From positions 62,001 to 126,000 of the forward strand of contig CBDHHC010000021.1 in the NCBI GenBank assembly GCA_965263345.1: 64,000 nt of DNA, read 5' to 3'. This document shows positions 18,986 to 28,142 of this stretch, piece by piece. Below the pieces are notes generated by a model, which was not told the origin of the DNA, made no database searches, and saw only the letters and a program-made list of their open reading frames with translations. Position numbers and translations under genes: made by a program. How positions within the stretch are numbered: position 1 is the first letter of the stretch; every line of letters begins with the position of its first letter. Origin of the DNA: CBDHHC01 sp965263345. GTDB lineage: Bacteria > Pseudomonadota > Alphaproteobacteria > Rhizobiales > CBDHHC01.

Positions 18986-20047
18986 ATGAAGAAAATTGGA
19001 GTTGTAATTGTTGATGATTCTGCTTTGATCAGAAATTTGCTATCTGACATATTTAATTCAGATCCTCAAATAAATGTTCTAGGAGTTGCCTCCGACCCAT
19101 ATCTTGCCAGAGATCTCATTAAGAAAACAAATCCTGATGTGATTACTTTGGATGTTGAGATGCCTAGAATGGATGGTTTATCATTTCTTGATAAAATCAT
19201 GCGTTTAAGGCCCACTCCCGTCATAATGATTTCTTCACTCACACAAAAAGGTGCAGATATAACGCTTAAAGCTCTTGAAATAGGTGCGATTGATTATATT
19301 GCGAAGCCGCAAATCGGTTTGGAAGACGGTATCAAGAAATTATCAATCGAGATTATTGCAAAAATTAAAGCAGCGGCCAATGCGAATGTGAGATCTACCA
19401 GAAGAACAGATGTTCAAAATAAACCCGTTTCTACAAATATTGGCTATCAATCTACTGAAAAGATAGTTGCACTTGGAGCTTCTACAGGAGGTGTTGAAGC
19501 TCTGACCCATGTTATTTGCCAAATGCCGGCAGATTGTCCCGCGATTGCAATTGTTCAACACATGCCTAAAAATTTTACTTCAAGTTTTGCAAGTCGCTTA
19601 AATAGCCAAGCAACACCAAATGTCTTGGAAGCCCAGAATAGTGGTCGGCTATTGCCTGGGCATGTATATATCGCTCCAGGTGATATGCATATGGTTATCA
19701 AAAAAAGTGGTGCTGATTATGTTTATAAGTTAGAAGATGGGCCACTTGTATCTGGGCATAAACCCTCTGTTGATCATCTATTTTATTCTGTAGCAAACTC
19801 TGTTGGAGAGAATGCTGTCGGGGGTATCTTAACAGGTATGGGCAATGATGGTGCTGATGGATTATTAAAAATGCGGGAGGCTGGAGCAAAAACAATAGGA
19901 CAAGATGAGGCAAGTGCTACTATATACGGCATGCCTAAAGCAGCTTATGAAGTTGGTGCAGTCGAAAAGCAGGTTAATCTACAGAATTTTGCAACCGCTC
20001 TTTTGAACGCTTGTGGTGAAGATGGAATACGCGTTGTTCGTGTTTAA
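18986..20047 (+). CDS. cheB: CheB receptor methylesterase with receiver domain
   Basis: CheB removes methyl groups from receptors when phosphorylated by CheA. The 353 residues comprise a receiver (Asp10-Asp11, phospho-Asp56, TLDVEMPRMDG) and a C-terminal esterase with the catalytic Ser in 'GASTGGVEAL', His in 'VQHMPKNFT' and Asp in 'GMGNDGADG'. It follows cheD by 15 bases. The linker between domains is short and polar. Confidence 0.95.
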   Translation: MKKIGVVIVDDSALIRNLLSDIFNSDPQINVLGVASDPYLARDLIKKTNPDVITLDVEMPRMDGLSFLDKIMRLRPTPVIMISSLTQKGADITLKALEIGAIDYIAKPQIGLEDGIKKLSIEIIAKIKAAANANVRSTRRTDVQNKPVSTNIGYQSTEKIVALGASTGGVEALTHVICQMPADCPAIAIVQHMPKNFTSSFASRLNSQATPNVLEAQNSGRLLPGHVYIAPGDMHMVIKKSGADYVYKLEDGPLVSGHKPSVDHLFYSVANSVGENAVGGILTGMGNDGADGLLKMREAGAKTIGQDEASATIYGMPKAAYEVGAVEKQVNLQNFATALLNACGEDGIRVVRV

Positions 20048-20071
20048 TAAGATAGCTGAGGAGCGGAAGGC

Positions 20072-20662
20072 ATGCAAAATAAGGAGGCTGATTTGATACA
20101 AGAGAGTAGTGGAGTTGATATGATTCAGGACTCTACAGAGTATTGGCTTGAGTTTGCGAAGACTCAAAGCCTTGTATCAGAATTATTACAATTTGAACTT
20201 GATGGCCTTTCAGATATTGTTGAACAAAAAGTCAAAAACATCGAAGACGTTTTTTATTCTTTATCAAGCATTTCTAAAGGCGATGAATTAGATGATGCTA
20301 AACTTGAAAAGCTGTCAAGCAATTTGGAAACGATTGTAAAGAACATCCAATTCCAAGATCTTGTAAGCCAAAAAATAGAAAATATCTGTAATTCTCTTAA
20401 GATACTACAATCCTATTCTGAAGAATTAATAGATCGTTCAAAAGAAAATAGTGATGTAGATATTTCAAATTTATTATCGAACAGTATGTATATTGAACGT
20501 ATCATCAAAGAGAGAACCCTAGAAGAGATGAGAAGTAGTATGTTACGTAATCTCGAAAATGTTTCTAAGGTGGATTATGACCTGATTTCTGAAAAGCTCT
20601 CCAATAAGCTTACCAAACAATGTTCAAAAGATTATACCGGGGATGATATTGAAATTTTTTGA
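20072..20662 (+). CDS. CheZ-like helical protein at the end of the che operon
   Basis: The 196-residue protein appears wholly alpha-helical. At about 90-105 it reads IVKNIQFQDLVSQKIENI. In E. coli CheZ the phosphatase helix reads DFQDLTGQ, where Asp143 and Gln147 act on CheY-P; here FQDLVSQ places Asp and Gln with the same spacing. The C-terminus is acidic and ends in Phe (GDDIEIF), recalling the CheY-binding tail of CheZ. It starts 24 bases after cheB in the same operon. I infer a divergent CheY-P phosphatase; overall similarity to CheZ is low, and other QFQD-type helical proteins exist in proteobacteria. Confidence 0.6.
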   Translation: MQNKEADLIQESSGVDMIQDSTEYWLEFAKTQSLVSELLQFELDGLSDIVEQKVKNIEDVFYSLSSISKGDELDDAKLEKLSSNLETIVKNIQFQDLVSQKIENICNSLKILQSYSEELIDRSKENSDVDISNLLSNSMYIERIIKERTLEEMRSSMLRNLENVSKVDYDLISEKLSNKLTKQCSKDYTGDDIEIF

Positions 20663-20797
20663 CTATTTTACATGAGCTGAAGTCTGTAATAATTTGTTTT
20701 TTCGAGTTTTTATATAAAATAAATCAATTTTAATCAAAAAATTACACAAAACACTTAAGATAGAATTATCCTCTATACGATAAGGTTTCATGCAGAG

Positions 20798-22324
20798 ATG
20801 GATTTTATTTATACATTTTGCGGACGTTTTAAACAATTCATAATTGTTTTCTTATCTGGGATAATTCTCTATTTATTTCAGTCCGATGTCCAAGTTATTC
20901 AATTAATAGTGATTCAGTTAGCTATTGTAATTTTATATATGGCTTCCGTATCAGTAATTTTAAAGTATATACCATCTAATGCCCAACACTCTAATAAAAG
21001 TGGTTTAATTGATCTTCCTATTGGAAAAAAATCTACAGCTCAGGTCTCAAAAATTGACCATTTAGAAAATCAGATTTCAGGATTTAACGAAGTTCTCAGA
21101 TTGAGCCGTCAAGAGAGAAGAGATCGAGAGGATGAAATTATTGCTCAGTTAAGAGGCTTATCTGATACTGTCACTCAAGAGACAGAGGCTGCAGGTCCCA
21201 TGTTTACTGAACAATCTGATCATTGCACCAAACTTGCCAATGCCACAAAACAAGTAGGCGTCCACTTTGAAGAAATTGGACAAAATATGACTGGATTGAA
21301 AGACCGCACACAAACAATGCGTACTGAAGCTAGTGGCTTAGCGAACACCAATAGTCAAATATCTGAGAGTGTTAAGAACTCTTTAGCAATGATTGATGAA
21401 GCAAGTACGACTATGTCGAATACGGGGACATCAATTGATACATTAGAAAAAGCAACCGGGCAGATCGGTAATGCTGTGGATCTTATCGCTAAGATCGCAA
21501 AAGATACAAAACTTCTAGCCCTTAATGCAACCATTGAAGCACAGCGAGCTGGAGAGAGTGGTCGAGGGTTTGCTATTGTTGCTTCTGAAGTAAAACAACT
21601 TGCTGAAGAAACAGATGAAGCCACACAACAAATAACCTCCCTCATTAATGAAACAAAAAATGCTGTCGGTGATGTTATTAAGAGTGTGGATCTTTCTCAA
21701 AATGTATTTGATAAATTACAGAATACATCAAATGCAACTATGGAAACAATAGAGCAGCATCATTCTAAAGTAACAGAAATTCTTGATATTATAGAAGATG
21801 CTAGTCAATGTACTGACGGTGTTGCAAATACAATGTCAGTCGCAGATGGAAGTATGAATGAAGCTTATGTAATGGCGGATGCTGCGGTTGATAGGTCTCA
21901 AAAAATATTAGAAGATATAGAAAAAATGAGTACCACTATTGCATTGTCTGTTACAGGTGCATGGAATGTTGCAAAATCTTGCCCAACAAAAAGATATAGT
22001 TATACTGTGCCTACGCATATAGAATATTTTGATCAAAAGATAGAGTGTCAGTTTTGTGATATCAGCCAAGGCGGTGTAAGGATTGAAGCAAGTGATATTC
22101 CTTTATCGATTAATATCGGTTCAAAAGTAGAGCTTTATTTTCCAGATGTAGATAAGTATGCGAGCATTTTTGTTTTAGAAAAAGACGAGAGTTCACTAAC
22201 TGGACGCTTCAAAGATAATTTTGATTTAACTTATATAAATAATATTGATCAATATGAAAGCTTGTCCGGTGCATACGATGAAGAAGAAGATTTAATTTGT
22301 TTATTTGATGATGAGGCTGCTTAA
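20798..22324 (+). CDS. membrane-bound MCP signalling protein fused to a PilZ domain
   Basis: The 508-residue protein starts with two membrane helices (about 10-28 and 32-58) and no sensor domain. A coiled coil leads into the MCP signalling region (LLALNATIEAQRAGESGRG, about 240) with the CheA/CheW contact tip. From about 400 a PilZ domain follows: 'KRYSYTVPTHIEYF' and 'FCDISQGGVRIEA', the second fitting D/N-x-S-x-x-G. The first motif is R-x-x-x-T rather than R-x-x-x-R, so c-di-GMP binding may be weak or altered. It has its own 135-base upstream region after the che operon. Azospirillum Tlp1 is a known receptor with a C-terminal PilZ domain that tunes taxis. Confidence 0.88.
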   Translation: MDFIYTFCGRFKQFIIVFLSGIILYLFQSDVQVIQLIVIQLAIVILYMASVSVILKYIPSNAQHSNKSGLIDLPIGKKSTAQVSKIDHLENQISGFNEVLRLSRQERRDREDEIIAQLRGLSDTVTQETEAAGPMFTEQSDHCTKLANATKQVGVHFEEIGQNMTGLKDRTQTMRTEASGLANTNSQISESVKNSLAMIDEASTTMSNTGTSIDTLEKATGQIGNAVDLIAKIAKDTKLLALNATIEAQRAGESGRGFAIVASEVKQLAEETDEATQQITSLINETKNAVGDVIKSVDLSQNVFDKLQNTSNATMETIEQHHSKVTEILDIIEDASQCTDGVANTMSVADGSMNEAYVMADAAVDRSQKILEDIEKMSTTIALSVTGAWNVAKSCPTKRYSYTVPTHIEYFDQKIECQFCDISQGGVRIEASDIPLSINIGSKVELYFPDVDKYASIFVLEKDESSLTGRFKDNFDLTYINNIDQYESLSGAYDEEEDLICLFDDEAA

Positions 22325-22435
22325 ATCATTTCCACCTTCTTATGATGGTATGAGATGATAGTCAGCTTCATATTCCGTATCTAATTTTAACTTCCATGAC
22401 TTTCCTTTACTCAAAAAGTCTTTCATCAAGACTCA

Positions 22436-22464
22436 TTACATTATTTGTTGTAATCTGCTATATT
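22436..22464 (+). promoter_or_regulatory. candidate promoter for the class-V aminotransferase gene
   Basis: TTACAT (22436-22441) and TATATT (22459-22464) are 17 bases apart, fitting a sigma-70 type promoter. Transcription would start just before the first in-frame start codons of the next gene. Confidence 0.35.
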
Positions 22465-22507
22465 ATCATTCTTTAATGTGAACAGTTTTTATGTGAAATA
22501 TTTCACG

Positions 22508-23731
22508 ATGATAATGAGCGAAGAACAAATGATAGTTTCAGAGTACTCCAAAAGTTTTGAAGATTTTCGCAAGGGTTTTCCTGTATTAAAACAAAAAACA
22601 TATCTTTCTGTGTGCGATAAGATGATCCTTCATAAAAATGTTCGTAATAGTATCAATGTTTTCATGGATCACCTTGAAATGGCTTCAGCAAATAGGGTTG
22701 ACCACGAAGAAAAGGTAGTTGGTTCAAGAAGAAAATTTGCGAAACTTCTGAATGTTGACGAAACAACAATTGCAGCCATTCGCAATGTTTCTGATGGCAT
22801 GAATTCTGTTGCATGGTCAATGCCAATGTCAGAAGGTGATAATATCATCTTTAGTGCTAACTCCGAACATCCCAATAATATCTATCCATGGTTGAGATTG
22901 AGCCGCAGAGGAAATGAAGCTCGTATTATTCCAACCAAACATGATGGTTCACTGGATATTGATGCTATGATTGAGGCCATTGATAAGAACACCAAAATTG
23001 TGAGTTGCGCTTCTGTGACTTTTGCGCCTGGCCACCGGACAGACCTTGAAAAGCTAGGAGCTGCATGTCAGGAAAAAGATGTATTTTTGCTTGTGGATGG
23101 GGTTCAATCTTCTGGAATACTGGCTCATGATTTCTCAAATTCACCTATTGATGGCTTTGTCACATCAACTTCAAAAGGTCTATTAGGGTTATATGGATAT
23201 GGTTTTCTTTATATCTCTCCTAAATGGATAGAGCGATTAGAGCCCGCATATCTCTCCAGACCAGCTGTATGCATAGGGGCTGATGACCATTCTGTTATGG
23301 GGCAGGTTGATTATGACTTACAGCCCGATAGTAGAAGGTTTGAGGTTGGAAGTTTTAATCTCGCTGGGGCATATGCGGCGGATACATCTATAAACCTTCT
23401 TTTAGATTTAGGTGTTGAAACAATAGAAAAACATGTGCTGGAACTCTCAAGAACCCTTAATGAAGGGGTTTCTAAACTTGGTTTACATTGTAATGTACCA
23501 AGTTTGGGACCGTATCAATCTCATATTGTTACTTTCGGACAACTGGATGCAGGTGGGCATGGAGTTTCGTCAGATCCAAGAATCTCAAAAATATCTACAT
23601 GTCTTTTCGAGGCTAATATCGTACATACAATACGTCGTGGACAACTGCGCTTTGCTATTCATGCCTACAATAATATTGAGGATATTGAGTTTACAATACA
23701 AACAATCAACGAAGCTATGAGAACACTATAA
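22508..23731 (+). CDS. class-V aminotransferase-fold PLP enzyme
   Basis: A fold-type I PLP enzyme related to cysteine desulfurases and kynureninase-like proteins. The Schiff-base Lys is in 'TSTSKGLLGLYGYGF'; 'LLVDGVQSSGIL' carries the Asp and Gln that hold the cofactor, and 'NSEHPNNIYPW' is a typical active-site loop. I do not see a clear catalytic Cys loop as in IscS/SufS, so desulfurase activity is not supported and the substrate is unknown. An in-frame GTG at 22478 exists, but ATGs at 22508 and 22514 are likelier starts; neither has a strong ribosome site. It seems to be a single-gene unit. Confidence 0.8.
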   Translation: MIMSEEQMIVSEYSKSFEDFRKGFPVLKQKTYLSVCDKMILHKNVRNSINVFMDHLEMASANRVDHEEKVVGSRRKFAKLLNVDETTIAAIRNVSDGMNSVAWSMPMSEGDNIIFSANSEHPNNIYPWLRLSRRGNEARIIPTKHDGSLDIDAMIEAIDKNTKIVSCASVTFAPGHRTDLEKLGAACQEKDVFLLVDGVQSSGILAHDFSNSPIDGFVTSTSKGLLGLYGYGFLYISPKWIERLEPAYLSRPAVCIGADDHSVMGQVDYDLQPDSRRFEVGSFNLAGAYAADTSINLLLDLGVETIEKHVLELSRTLNEGVSKLGLHCNVPSLGPYQSHIVTFGQLDAGGHGVSSDPRISKISTCLFEANIVHTIRRGQLRFAIHAYNNIEDIEFTIQTINEAMRTL

Positions 23732-23760
23732 AGTGCGAGAGTTTTAATGGTAATAGCGAG

Positions 23761-24588
23761 TTAGTGGGTAGCTCTTTTCTGGAGCTGTTTGGCTTTCTCA
23801 TACCATTTTTTTGCTTCATTGATATTCGGTTTAACTCCAGAAATAAAACTTTTTTTAAGAACATTAGGGTCATAAGTTTCTGCGAGTGCAAACGCAGCCT
23901 TTGCACTGCCTCGCTTAGCTAAGTCTCGAAAAATAAGTCGAGCCGGTGGGTAAACGCCAGACTTTATCAGTTCTTCACCACGCGCTAATAAAACGGTTTC
24001 TTCTTCCTCTGTCAGTGGTATTATTTTTTCTTTTGGTTTTCCAAGATCTTTAGGAATACCGCTAGTGGTTAAATTAGACTGAACTTTCTCTCGTGCTTCT
24101 ATTTCGACTGAAACTGTCTTTTTACCTAAAATTGAGGAAACTGAAGAATTTCCACTCATTAAGAAAAAGTTTAGAGTAAACTTACCACGATAATTAGAAG
24201 GGGATAATATATATAAATCTGAAATTGTATTGGTTGCGATAAACCATACATCATTGATTTTACTGCCTTGCGAAAATTTCAAGTTATTGGGTAATCCAAA
24301 AACTCTAAACCAGGTTTTGTCTTTTCTATTTACTAATGAAATATTTTTGAGTTTTACAATGACTTTAATTCTTTTGCCTGATTTGGATTTAATATCTTCA
24401 ATACTTAATCGATCTTCAAAAGAAATTTGTTGTATCAAGTTAGCCGCATTTAACTGGGAAAATTGAAGTGTTAAAATTAAAGAACTAAATGCAAAAATTA
24501 TTACAAACCTCGCATTTAACATAGGAGCTATAAATGATACAGGTATGATACAATGCAAGATGTTCATGTTTTTTTGCATTTTAGACAA
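23761..24588 (-). CDS. exported protein with C-terminal Sel1-like helical repeat
   Basis: The N-terminus contains a hydrophobic segment (ARFVIIFAFSSLILTLQF) ending near NAAN, a probable signal peptide or anchor. The middle is predicted beta-rich and unfamiliar (about 50-170). The C-terminal 80 residues hold a Sel1/TPR-like unit: 'ARGEELIKSG', 'ARLIFRDLAKRGSAKAAFAL', 'AKKWYEKAKQL', matching a common alphaproteobacterial arrangement of unknown role. The start is uncertain: TTG at 24588, or ATGs at 24579 and 24522. It converges on the aminotransferase gene. Confidence 0.7.
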   Translation of the reverse strand: MSKMQKNMNILHCIIPVSFIAPMLNARFVIIFAFSSLILTLQFSQLNAANLIQQISFEDRLSIEDIKSKSGKRIKVIVKLKNISLVNRKDKTWFRVFGLPNNLKFSQGSKINDVWFIATNTISDLYILSPSNYRGKFTLNFFLMSGNSSVSSILGKKTVSVEIEAREKVQSNLTTSGIPKDLGKPKEKIIPLTEEEETVLLARGEELIKSGVYPPARLIFRDLAKRGSAKAAFALAETYDPNVLKKSFISGVKPNINEAKKWYEKAKQLQKRATH

Positions 24589-25604
24589 CCCGCTATTTGA
24601 CTATAGGCAAAATGCCAAATGATAAAATCTGACGGTAATTTAAAATACAGATACATTATTTGTTAGCTACATTTTTTTATTTGGATTACAAAGAATTTCT
24701 CATGTGAGCTGTATATAAAACACTTCCCTTATAAGGTTTTAGATATCCCTCAAATTACGACAATTTTATGTTAACTTTAGATCCAAATAGACTAAATGAA
24801 AATGTTATTTTGAAGTAGTCTCATCTCATGTCTGATGCATGGATTTAATAGACTAATATAATTATAAGTAAGAACATTGATTAACATGTGCGTCTAAATT
24901 TAGGAAAAACTGAAAAATAATTTTATTACCCAGAGTAATTTCCATATTTTTAAAGAGATTTTTGGTTATAGAAACCTCCATTAAGATATAATGAAACCTA
25001 TGGCATTTCATGTCTGAAGTAATAGACAAATGTTATGAAAAATGATTACCTCTTGATTTCTATAGATCGCATGATTATTCAAATTGATGATCTGTTTTAT
25101 CATCATACTATAAAGTATACATTATATAGACTAATGTCATAAAATTAAATTTTCCGAGCAGCTTATTTAGGAAGTGGACCTATATGTTCTGAAACTATTA
25201 TCTTTCCAGAGATATAAATGATAATATCCTAAATTTAAAAGATATAATAGCACAAGGTATAATTAGGAGAATAAAAAAAATCTGCCCCTGTGGATGCTTA
25301 TAGAGATATTCTAAAAATACTTTAAGGCATTGAATAGTCAACTGTTGAAACAAAAATAGTTTTACTTTCTGGGTACAAAATCCTGACAAAACATTATTGT
25401 TCATAATTCGTGCATTTTACAACAATCAAAATGTTGTAAGTTCATATTTTTGCCTCTTTCATTGCAATTTTATAGTAACTGAAATTGTTTCTTTTTGCGA
25501 TTGTATTATACTCTAATTGTTACCTCTTAAACTCATATGTACTCAAGCTATGAGAAACAAGATTTTTTAAAAATATAGTTAGCATTTTGATAAAGGGGAT
25601 TAGA
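24589..25604. other. gene-poor AT-rich kilobase
   Basis: I see no supported gene on either strand. The sequence is markedly AT-rich. An 8-bp perfect inverted repeat, TTACAACA and TGTTGTAA around seven bases (25417-25439), lies about 165 bases before the TAXI gene and could be an operator. Confidence 0.5.
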
Positions 25605-26744
25605 ATGAAACTTAACATAAAACGCTTTCTGAATTCTTCAAAAATTGGAAAGCAATTAATGTCTGTTTTTCTTCTGATACTGACTTGTTTCCATGCTGGT
25701 GCCCAGGCACCTCAGTCCAACTTTAATCAAGAACAAAAAGTCACATCGGAGATTGCACAGTACCGTCAAGTGATTAATAGCAACACTCTTACAATACTAG
25801 GTGCAAGTCTGAGTGGTTCTTATATTAAAATTGTAGATGATATCGCAAAAGCAGTAAATGATGGGCACAGTCTTAGAGTTATACCTTTAATTGGGGAAGG
25901 TGGTTCACAAAATATTCGTGACATACTTTACCTTAAAGGAATTGATGCGGGTATTGTTATGTCCACTTCACTTGAGGCTTACAAAAAGGATCCGATTTTT
26001 AGAAATATTGAGAGAAAACTGACCTATATTGCACGCCTCTATAATGAAGAATTTCATATCATTACAAATAAAAAAATTAACTCAATTAATGATCTACAAG
26101 GCAAAGTGGTTGGCTTTCATGGTGGAGCTTATGTAAGTGGTCAATTGTTATTCGATAAACTTAAAATTCAACGGTCCAAATCTATTAAAATCAATTTTTT
26201 TAAAGGTTTGGAAAAAATAAAAACGGGTGAAATTTCAGCTATAGTCAGAGCGACAGCGCGACCTATGAAGGGTTTAAATAAATCATTTGATCCTAATCAT
26301 CATAAGTTACTTCCAATTAAATTTAGCATACCACTGGCAAAATCTTATGCGCCCGCAATATTGACCCATAAAGATTACCCAAACCTCATCTCTGAAGGGG
26401 GACAAATTAATACAGTGTCTATTAGTGTTATATTGGCCGCCTTTGCCCATAACCCAAAATCAGAGCGATACAGACGTGTTGCAAAGTTCACTCGAGCATT
26501 CTTTAAAAATTTCCAGAAAATACTCAACAATAAAAAACGTCATAGAAAATGGGATGAAGTTAATCTCGCAGCAAATCTACCTGGTTGGCGACGTTTTAGA
26601 GCGGCGAGCGAATGGATAAATAATAAATCTAGATTTACCAAATTTGTGAAAAGAAATTCTGAAAGCAAATCAAATTTTGATGAAGAACAAGCAGAAAAGC
26701 TTTTCAAAAAATATTTAGAATGGACGCAAAAACAAAAACAATAA
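25605..26744 (+). CDS. TAXI-family TRAP transporter solute-binding protein
   Basis: The ATG at 25605 has AAAGGGG in front of it and starts a 379-residue protein with a signal peptide ending near 'HAGAQA'. The mature protein shows TAXI-family features: 'LTILGASLSGSYIKIVDDIA' at the start of the first lobe, 'GSQNIRDILYLKGIDAGIV', and 'INDLQGKVVGFHGGAYVSG' in the hinge region. TAXI proteins deliver organic acids or amino acids such as glutamate to TRAP permeases, but no TRAP membrane gene lies nearby. It may serve a permease elsewhere or act as a sensor. Confidence 0.78.
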   Translation: MKLNIKRFLNSSKIGKQLMSVFLLILTCFHAGAQAPQSNFNQEQKVTSEIAQYRQVINSNTLTILGASLSGSYIKIVDDIAKAVNDGHSLRVIPLIGEGGSQNIRDILYLKGIDAGIVMSTSLEAYKKDPIFRNIERKLTYIARLYNEEFHIITNKKINSINDLQGKVVGFHGGAYVSGQLLFDKLKIQRSKSIKINFFKGLEKIKTGEISAIVRATARPMKGLNKSFDPNHHKLLPIKFSIPLAKSYAPAILTHKDYPNLISEGGQINTVSISVILAAFAHNPKSERYRRVAKFTRAFFKNFQKILNNKKRHRKWDEVNLAANLPGWRRFRAASEWINNKSRFTKFVKRNSESKSNFDEEQAEKLFKKYLEWTQKQKQ

Positions 26745-26988
26745 TTGATCAGATATTTACATAGTGAGGGACGAGCGATGAAAAGGAGGCTTGCTTATCC
26801 CTAATATATGAAAGAAAAAATAAAAAATTACATACATAATCAATACCTATTGCTCGATTGTAACGTGCTGCTAATTTAAGACAGAACCCAAATTGGAAGT
26901 GGTAAGAGTTTTAATTATCCAGCATCTAAATTTTTATTTTTTCTATAATTGCTGCTTTAATCAAAAACATAAAACAGGAGTTTATAGA

Positions 26989-28020
26989 ATGAAAACAAAA
27001 CTTATTATCACCTTATGCTCACTTATACAGCTCTCTATGCTTATTTCGACATCTCATGTTAGTGCTGCCACAACACTTGAAACAATCAAGTCTAGAGGAA
27101 AAGTAATTTGTGGGTCGAACGGTAACAGAGCTGGTTTTTCTTCTTTGAACAGTAAAGGCCAGTGGACTGGTATGGATATTGATACATGTAAAGCCATTGC
27201 TGCTGCTGTCCTTAAGGATACTGCCAAAGTTCAATTCGTAAAAACCACGACCAAAACACGTTTTACAGCATTACAAACGTCTGAAATTGATGTTCTTATC
27301 AGAAATGTAACTTGGACATTGAGCCGTGATACAAAGCTGGGTGTCGATTTCGTTGCAACAACCTTTTATGATGGTCAGGGCTTTATGGTCCATAAAAAAA
27401 CTGGCGCTAAGACCGTAAAAGATCTCAATAATGCAACTGTTTGTGTCCTACCAGGCTCAACATCAGAAAAAGTTGTAGCGGATGTTTTTGCTGCTAATAA
27501 AATAAAATATACGCCAGTTGTGATTGAAGATAAAAAGCAACTTAATACAGCTTTCTTTAGTGGTCGCTGCGATGTGCATGTTCAATCAACCTCAGGACTA
27601 AGTGCATCACGCGCAACTGTTGCTACAAAACCCGAAGACTATATTATTCTTCCAGGAGTTTATGGCAAAGATCCTATGGGCCCTGCAGTTCGTCAGGATG
27701 ATGCAAAATGGCGCGATATTGTTGCCTGGAGTGTTTATGCTATGATGACTGCTGAAGAGCTTGGAATTACTTCAGACAATGTTGACGACATGAAAACTTC
27801 AAAAAAGGCTGAGGTTGCTCGTCTTCTTGGAACCAAAGGTAACCTTGGAGAAACTCTTGGTCTTGATAAAGAATGGGCTTACAGAATTATCAAGCAGGTT
27901 GGTAATTATGGCGAAGTCTTTGAACGTAACCTTGGAAAAGATTCTCCACTAAAACTTGAGCGTGGACTTAACAATCTATGGACTAAAGGTGGTTTATTAT
28001 ATTCTCCACCAGTTAAATAG
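26989..28020 (+). CDS. aapJ: general L-amino acid ABC transporter, binding protein AapJ
   Basis: Periplasmic binding protein of the polar/general L-amino-acid importer. The ATG at 26989 follows AGGAG by eight bases; upstream in-frame codons lack such a site. The signal peptide ends near 'HVSAATT'. 'LETIKSRGKVICGSNGNRAGFSS' and 'GMDIDTCKAIAAAVL' are hallmarks of AapJ-type proteins, as are 'LIRNVTWTLSRDT' and 'LPGSTSEKVVAD'. It heads aapJQMP and is followed by a strong hairpin, which would favour more binding protein than permease. Confidence 0.93.
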   Translation: MKTKLIITLCSLIQLSMLISTSHVSAATTLETIKSRGKVICGSNGNRAGFSSLNSKGQWTGMDIDTCKAIAAAVLKDTAKVQFVKTTTKTRFTALQTSEIDVLIRNVTWTLSRDTKLGVDFVATTFYDGQGFMVHKKTGAKTVKDLNNATVCVLPGSTSEKVVADVFAANKIKYTPVVIEDKKQLNTAFFSGRCDVHVQSTSGLSASRATVATKPEDYIILPGVYGKDPMGPAVRQDDAKWRDIVAWSVYAMMTAEELGITSDNVDDMKTSKKAEVARLLGTKGNLGETLGLDKEWAYRIIKQVGNYGEVFERNLGKDSPLKLERGLNNLWTKGGLLYSPPVK

Positions 28021-28052
28021 CTCTTTGGTGTGTTTCATATTATAATGAGCAA

Positions 28053-28085
28053 AAGGTATAGGTTTAGAGGATAAACCTATACCTT
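28053..28085 (+). promoter_or_regulatory. perfect 14-bp hairpin between aapJ and aapQ
   Basis: AAGGTATAGGTTTA (28053-28066) pairs perfectly with 28072-28085 around a five-base loop. No T run follows, so it is more likely an mRNA 3'-end stabiliser or partial terminator than a full stop. Such stems after a binding-protein gene are a known way to make that protein in excess over the permease. Confidence 0.7.
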
Positions 28086-28142
28086 ATTCAATAACGAAAA
28101 TAATAATTTTGATCTCATCTCAAATGAAAAGCAGACCATGGC

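Noticed and set aside
25198..25404. 68-codon minus-strand frame
   Set aside because: Low-complexity AT-rich sequence with no start signal or family features.
26778..26804. Eight-codon leader-like frame (MKRRLAYP) before aapJ
   Set aside because: No attenuator-like stems around it and no run of a regulatory amino acid.
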